Below are positions 59,101 through 64,000 of a stretch of 64,000 bases of DNA, piece after piece. Location: NCBI GenBank assembly GCA_963966185.1, contig CAWZYM010000155.1:134501-198500 (forward strand), in the 5' to 3' direction. This DNA is from Rhabditoides inermis (Eukaryota; Nematoda; Chromadorea; Rhabditida; Rhabditidae). Position 1 is the stretch's first letter. The number at the start of each line of letters is the position of its first letter. Both the position numbers and the translations under genes were made by a program. The notes beneath the pieces are model-generated. The model saw only the letters and a list, made by a program, of their open reading frames with translations, made no database searches and had not been told where the DNA came from.

Positions 59101-61755
59101 TCGGCGCTCACGCGGAAAATGTCCTTGACGTCGTCCTGGGTGAAGGGTTGGTGCGGATGACGAGCGAGCGGTCGATCAGGTCGGTGGGAGTTCCATTCGG
59201 CGAGTAGGGTCCTAACACGGTGATCAACACACAAACAAAAATAAAATCAATACAATACTCACTATTTTCTCAACTTCTTATCTAGAACAGCTATTCATCT
59301 ACTATTCATTAACAAAAGCGAGCACGCACCCCTTTACTGCGGAAACAGGGCATAGATGAGGTCGAGAAACGTCGGGAGCCGCGCGCGTCGTTGTCGCCCT
59401 ATTTGCGATAACATTACTACATTACATATCAACATATGTACAAAAAAACTATATCAATAACACATCATATTTTCATTTCCATGATTGTTCACGTAATGAA
59501 AACTGCAAATTACATTCAATCCGCGTCATCACATGTGTATAATACTGACAAACTTTCATTCTGAACGGGCGTAGACACATAACATTCAATAAAAATAACT
59601 TGAATTATCGAACAAATGTAATTAATGAAAAATAAAACAAAAAGCAACGTATGATCCCATTTGTTCGCGCGCGCCCGGTAGAGAAAACAGAAGGGCGGCC
59701 GGTCGGTCGCTCTTTCGTTGTGCAAAAAGTGACGTCACGGGAAGTTCCCTCATTTCTCACCGTGCACGACGTTCATTCTTGCAATTCTCACTAGCTTTTC
59801 AATTTAAGAACAATTAATTTTCTCAGTAATCTTATAACTTTCAACATATGATTTTATTATGAAAAGTGGTTGGATTAACATGTTCTTTCATGTGGTAGTC
59901 GTAGTTTACACACGAAATTTAGAGTGGTATATCCCTTTAAATATTTATCTCGGAAACATAAGGCACTGAAAAAATTCTTTCAAAACAATTTTGCAGGCAG
60001 TTCTCTCGCAAGTGTACTCGGTGTCTGCTGCCGCTCGCTCCCTCTGACCTGGTGTATCGATGCATGCATGCCACATACCACACACGATGCTTCACTTGCG
60101 CCGCCTGCCAGCTGCCATTCAAGAAGGTGAGTAGCATCATACATATCACTGTATTCATCAATATGACTGCAGGGCGACGAGTACCTGTTCTACAACGGAG
60201 AGATCGTGTGCCGCGCGGACTACCACCGAATAATGTGCGAGCAGTCGGCCCTTCAAATGCAGCCGGGACCAGGTAGAGTGCAGCCTCTCTCCCGCTCTCC
60301 CCGCATGCTTGTGTGGTGACGGTGGCGTTTCAGCGCTGCTCGCCAGCTCCTCGTCCACTCCCCTCCACTCCCTCCCATCCACATCAGTCGACAAGCTATT
60401 CCTGCCGGAGCCGCTGCCCATCTACCCACTCGTCTACCTCCAATCCCTTCCCGTCGTCGACGCCCCTCCGTCCGCCCCGCCATCCAAACTCCCCAAGACA
60501 GAACCCAGTGCGTGTAGTGATTGGTTGGTGGTCGTGTTGTGGCATGCTCGAACCCTCGAACCACCCCCAGAGTCAACACAATCTGTGAATCGAATAGAAA
60601 CAACAATCGTTTAGCAGCTGGCTACTACGAGGAGCAGGATGCGCATCGGAAGACGCCGAAGCGGCCGCGGACCATCCTCAACGCCCAGCAGAGGAAGCAG
60701 TTCAAGGCTGCGTTCGACAGAAGCGCCAAGCCGTGCAGGAAGGTTGGTCACATCTCCCAGATAAATGTGCAATAAACAGTATTGTCATGATCATGATGGA
60801 GATATGTTAGATATGCGTAAATGAGAACAGAAAAATGATGAAGGAAAATAGAACAGAACAGAACACAGAGCTGGAGAAAGCGAGACGACAATTGTCATTA
60901 GGCATATAGGGAATAGGGACGACATAAACAGATGGGAAGAGAGAAAGAGAGAGAGAGGGAAAGTGAGAGAAAGTAGAAAGAGAAAATATCAGAATATGTT
61001 CAGGTTCGCGAGCAGCTTGCGAAGGAGACAAACCTCTCGGTTCGCGTTGTGCAAGTGTGGTTTCAGAACCAGCGGGCGAAGGTGAGTCCTGATTCCGGAG
61101 AATTCCAATTCATTGCTAGAATTCAACTCGCTGTTTTAAGATGAAGAAGATGCAGCGCAAGGAGGAGAAGAACCGCTCGCAATCTGGCGGAGACTCGGAG
61201 GGAAAGAGCCTCGACGGAAACAAAAGCGACAGCGAAGACGGTACGTGTACACTTCTCCATCATCATTTTTTCCATCATCACAGTTCTAATATGCTTTTAG
61301 TGAAAAATACTCTTTTCCTCACTTTTTCTCCTCTCACTTTTCTGTCTAACTCTCTTCGACGCCTTACACATACTTATACTTATACATACTCTCTTGGACA
61401 GTTTACGGCGTTCCGGCGTGAAATGTTCAAAATCTGGGCCTATCAAAACAACGAGAATTTTGTGGCAAAATGAAAATCTTATCCTTTTTTGTCCCAAAAA
61501 CTTGGATCAAGTTTAATCATCTTATATGCTGGTGATTAGAATGACTAACCATGGCCCATAGCCATGGTGCTAGCATCGGTTTTTAATCATATAACCTCTT
61601 CTCCTGCTTCAGCACATTCTTTTTCAGAGATGGAAAGCGACGGCGAGGTAGACACATCGTCCCCGCAGCTGGCGCATCTCATCGGAGGCCTCGACCCACT
61701 CACCAATCCCATCGACAAGCTATACAACATGCACAACACCTACTTCAGCTTCTAG
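54250..61755 (+). CDS. lim-6: LIM-homeodomain transcription factor, Lmx1 class
   Basis: This is a nuclear transcription factor. Lmx1-class genes specify neurons and other cells, and the C. elegans member is lim-6. ATG 54250 gives [16 protein letters not shown]1 is at about 54755-54970 ([30 protein letters not shown]). LIM2 is at about 59996-60230 ([29 protein letters not shown]). The homeodomain is at about 60650-61080 ([27 protein letters not shown]). The C-terminal [16 protein letters not shown] matches the Lmx1 tail.

All exons join in frame. The intron between the LIM domains is 5 kb and holds another gene and a RUVBL remnant. The exon at 61141 uses a TTTTAAG acceptor, and the conserved RAK-MKK junction supports it. 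Confidence 0.93.
56070..56110 (+). repeat. (CAAT)n microsatellite
   Basis: About nine CAAT units directly abut the dispersed repeat copy at 56110. They correspond to the simple-sequence tail that is (TA)n in the other copy. Confidence 0.9.
56110..56312 (-). repeat. Dispersed repeat with (CAAT)n end, copy 2
   Basis: Reverse complement of 4121-4330, with high similarity along about 200 bp. It lies in the 5 kb lim-6 intron. Confidence 0.8.
57768..58531 (+). CDS. Small single-pass membrane protein, unknown family, nested in lim-6 intron
   Basis: Four exons. The first (ATG 57768) has one hydrophobic span ([19 protein letters not shown]) followed by a basic patch ([12 protein letters not shown]), which suggests an anchored protein with a basic flank. 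The next exons give [58 protein letters not shown] and [17 protein letters not shown]. The stop is at 58529-58531. Total length is about 165 residues.

The first exon needs one base fewer in a TTTT run at 57939-57942 to join FEQNDYV before the donor. I do not recognise the family. The dense, well-spliced exons argue for a real gene. Confidence 0.65.
58790..59410 (-). pseudogene. RuvB-like (RUVBL) ATPase C-terminal fragment
   Basis: The minus strand reads [20 protein letters not shown], then [37 protein letters not shown] and [13 protein letters not shown]. This matches the C-terminal part of RUVBL AAA+ ATPases (SPHGIPxDLLDR, RIRAQEE, LRYAIQLITAA, VEDIKRVYSLF). The Walker A and B core is absent upstream. 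One base is missing at the GGG at 59145-59147 (plus), so two parts lie in different frames. The end drifts into unrelated sequence. It is most likely a partial duplicate that has decayed, lying opposite the host gene lim-6. Confidence 0.6.
61514..61578 (+). repeat. Direct repeat, copy 1 (last lim-6 intron)
   Basis: About 65 bp, including CTTATATGCTGGTGATTAGA and CCATAGCCATGGTGCTAGCA, is repeated nearly exactly at 62305-62367. This copy is in the last intron of lim-6. Confidence 0.85.
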
Positions 61756-62450
61756 ATCCGCCTTCCGTAGCGCGACCCCCACTCACCACGCTTTGTTTGT
61801 CTCCCTCTCACTCAGTCCCTCATATCGGTGTCCCCCACATGCACATTCCATTCTAGTCTCCCCTCTTTTCTCTCTTGTAACACACGAGTGTTCACACTAT
61901 TGTGCAATGTTGCGTTCTTCCCTTTTGTTGTTGGCTGCTCCAGAATAAACTATTTACACTGTAGCCAGAACGCTTTCATTCGGTTGTGCAATACCTCGTC
62001 ATTCAGATGAGCGGGCGGGCTAGCAAGCCACGGAGAGTGAGCGAAGTGTTCGCGCACTTTACCGCCTTCTACTTTTTCTGCCACAGCCTTATTCGCGCTT
62101 GATTTTAAATCTATCAATATGAAGCTAAATTCCGCGAACTGGGGAGCTTGATTTTGAAGCATGCAAAATAATCTACACAGCAAATGTCGGAGACAGAGAT
62201 TTGTAGAGTCTATACAGCAGGCACAACATTTTATGTCCGGCATATGCATATCCGTAATGTCTATGAAATGAAATACATGATTATTGCATAATGAATCTAC
62301 GCCGATAATCTTATATGCTGGTGATTAGAATGACTAACCATAGCCCATAGCCATGGTGCTAGCATCGATCATTCACCGATATCCCCATGACAACCTTTTC
62401 CCCTCACCTACCCGCGCGCCCTCACATTCACCACTTGTGTCCATGAAGCC
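61756..62450. other. Intergenic spacer, lim-6 3' UTR to mksr-1
   Basis: It contains a polyadenylation-like AATAAA at 61944-61949 and the second copy of the 65-bp direct repeat. No gene was found. Confidence 0.6.
62305..62367 (+). repeat. Direct repeat, copy 2 (downstream of lim-6)
   Basis: The partner of 61514-61578, in the same orientation and about 790 bp apart. The two copies bracket the terminal coding exon of lim-6. Confidence 0.85.
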
Positions 62451-63517
62451 ATGACCATGACCCAACATTCAAAGTCTACATTCTTAGTCATTATCAATGG
62501 ACAGATCACCAGCGGATACGTAAGTTTTCACAAACTGTAAATATATAATTTGTTCATTTTCTTTTAACAAAACGTGTTCAGTTTCCGGGTATTTCATCCA
62601 TCTACTGCAAGTACTCCTACGTAATGGGTCCAGATTGGCAAAGAATGTAAGGCTAATAATGATTGAAAATATACTTTTTTCATATGATGCAAAATCGATA
62701 TTTTTCAGATCGGGTGCGCAGAGTGGTATCTCTGCGCATTGCGCTCGAGGTCAATCTGATAGTCTCGTACTTGATCTACCATTCGAAGCCACTTTCGCAT
62801 CAACAAATCCTTTCAAATGTATGGACATACAATCGTAACAGAAACGATTAAACATAATTTAGGGCCTCAAATGGTATTTGCGTGCTACGGTAACGATATG
62901 TTCGGTAATGATATCGTGAGAGGATATGGATCCTCCCCTATTCCTACTGTACCTGGATGGTAAGAGCTTGATGAAGATTTTGGTTCAACCAAAATTGCAG
63001 TCACAATCTAGAAGTCCCATGCTTCACACCAGAACCATCCTCCATGCTGCAGAAAGTTGTAGGAATGATGTGGGGCCGAAGAGCGGAGTTCGTTGATCCA
63101 GATATTGTCGCGTCATCACACGGAAGAGAAGGTTCATATATCATCATCAACCACCAACATCACGCATACACTTTCAGTAACACGGGTATCGACAACAGGA
63201 ATCATGAAAGTGCAGATTAACGTTGTGATTAAAGACATCAAGAGGCACGGTTACGACATCGTACCTGATAGCGTTGCTAGATTGTCGGAGTTCCCACTAC
63301 CAGAATTCAATGTATACGCCAAAGCAGCAATCAACGAGGTAGGTGCAAAATGGACAGGCCAGACGAATACTTTCAGGAACTCAAGGGTGCTACTCAATCG
63401 CGCAAGGATGAAATCAAGATAGAAGAAAGCAATCGTCCTCTTCCACAACTCGCCGAAGACAGTCAAGAAGTACTATCAAACGAATCGCAAGCAAATGAAA
63501 ACGATATTAACAATTGA
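62451..63517 (+). CDS. mksr-1: B9 domain protein, B9D1 orthologue (ciliary transition zone)
   Basis: B9D1 works with B9D2 and MKS1 in the MKS module of the ciliary transition zone. The six exons are intact and in phase. ATG 62451 (or 62457) gives [12 protein letters not shown]. Then come [74 protein letters not shown], and a less conserved acidic tail ending NENDINN. The NPF-WPQ and GNDIVRGYG motifs are hallmarks of B9D1. The last two exons reach 63517. It is convergent with rpl-19, about 30 bp apart. Confidence 0.93.
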
Positions 63518-63544
63518 ATAACAACAAGTTTATAACAATAAGAT

Positions 63545-63975
63545 TTACTTCTTCTCGGCAGCCTTGTCGCTCTCCGAGATCTTGCGAAGCATCTCAGCCC
63601 TCTTGGCCTGGATACGCTCCTCCCTCCTCTTCCTGCTCTCCTTGTTCTTGTCACGGCGAGCCTGGGCCTGCTCACTGAAATATTATTGTTTACCTATGCT
63701 GTAAAAAAAAACAAGAAAACTTACGCGAGCTGCTTAGAGCGGCTGTTCTCGGCCTTCTTCTTGAAGATGTACTCCATCAGGTTCTTCTTGTTCTTGAAGG
63801 TGTTTCCCTTAGCGCGGAGGTACAGATCGTGGTAGAGCTGCTTGTCGATCTTCTTGGACTCCCTGTACTTCTTCAGGAGGTTGCGGAGAACGCGGATACG
63901 GCGCATCCACAGAACCTTCTCGGGCATACGGGCGTTAGCGGTACCCTGACGCTTTCCGAGTCCCATGTGACGTCC
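63545..63975 (-). CDS. rpl-19: 60S ribosomal protein L19, 3' part (gene continues beyond the window)
   Basis: This is a structural protein of the large ribosomal subunit. Two exons are seen. The first, 63722-63975, reads [37 protein letters not shown] and [10 protein letters not shown]. The second, about 63545-63674, reads [19 protein letters not shown] and ends EKK-TAA. The 5' exons with the first 70 or so residues lie past 64000.

The intron before 63975 ends in TTTTTAAG. An in-frame TGA just upstream and the invariant KGRH motif fix this AAG acceptor. A polyadenylation signal is not resolved in the short gap to mksr-1. Confidence 0.95.
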
Positions 63976-64000
63976 CTTAAAAATTAATCATAAACCACAA

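Larger units (their letters stand above)
54971..59995 (+). other. Giant intron between the two LIM domains
   Basis: A GT at about 54971 and TTTTGCAG at about 59998 bound the intron. Inside are a dispersed repeat at 56110-56312, a small membrane-protein gene at 57768-58531 (+), and a RUVBL-like fragment at 58790-59410 (-). 55000-56080 and 56320-57700 show no coding content that I can support. It is long for this window, where most introns are under 100 bp. Confidence 0.75.

Noticed and set aside
61053..61140. Read-through of the homeodomain exon without an intron at 61081-61140
   Set aside because: The stretch after RAK would add a stop-prone, non-conserved segment. The GT and TTTTAAG boundaries give the conserved MKK continuation.

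Overview
The window is nuclear DNA from an animal with small, intron-rich genes. Most exons are 60-250 bp, many introns are 40-80 bp, and most introns end in TTTTCAG or TTGCAG. The gene set points to a nematode: an ABL-1 type tyrosine kinase, an Lmx1-class LIM-homeobox gene (C. elegans lim-6 class), a serpentine receptor resembling the SRG class, a secreted C-type lectin, paired trypsin-like proteases, and a plausible two-gene operon. The species cannot be fixed from sequence alone. A rhabditid or diplogastrid is my guess.

Layout. 1-3541 is intergenic and holds fold-back elements and a tRNA-bearing inverted-repeat element. 3542-9379 (+) is a GCN2-like eIF2-alpha kinase gene with apparent damage. 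9380-16262 is gene-poor and full of CT/GA tracts. 16269-28331 (+) is abl-1. 28332-33941 has no convincing gene. 33942-35817 (+) is a two-domain C-type lectin. 36905-38500 (-) and 41843-43305 (-) are paralogous S1 serine proteases on either side of a serpentine receptor (about 39194-40789, +).

From 44 kb the genes are conserved and closely packed. They are a Cys-rich/coiled-coil gene (44063-45044, -), GPALPP1 (45619-48057, +), parvulin PIN4 (48365-48855, -), and KIN17 (49086-51731, -) with tRNA-Gly and tRNA-Glu inside one intron. tRNA-iMet follows at 52048-52119 (-). The lim-6-like gene (54250-61755, +) has a 5 kb intron containing a small membrane-protein gene and a RUVBL remnant. B9D1/mksr-1 (62451-63517, +) and the 3' part of rpl-19 (-) close the window.

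Two patterns cut across genes. First, about fourteen 3' splice sites end in GAG or AAG rather than CAG/TAG, and reading phase and family homology support them. Second, six genes or gene fragments carry single-base frame breaks, all lying in short runs of one base. Indel errors in the assembly would explain this, although real decay is likely for some. No CRISPR, prophage or bacterial-type mobile element is present. The mobile content is eukaryotic fold-back/MITE-like elements and tRNA-derived repeats.
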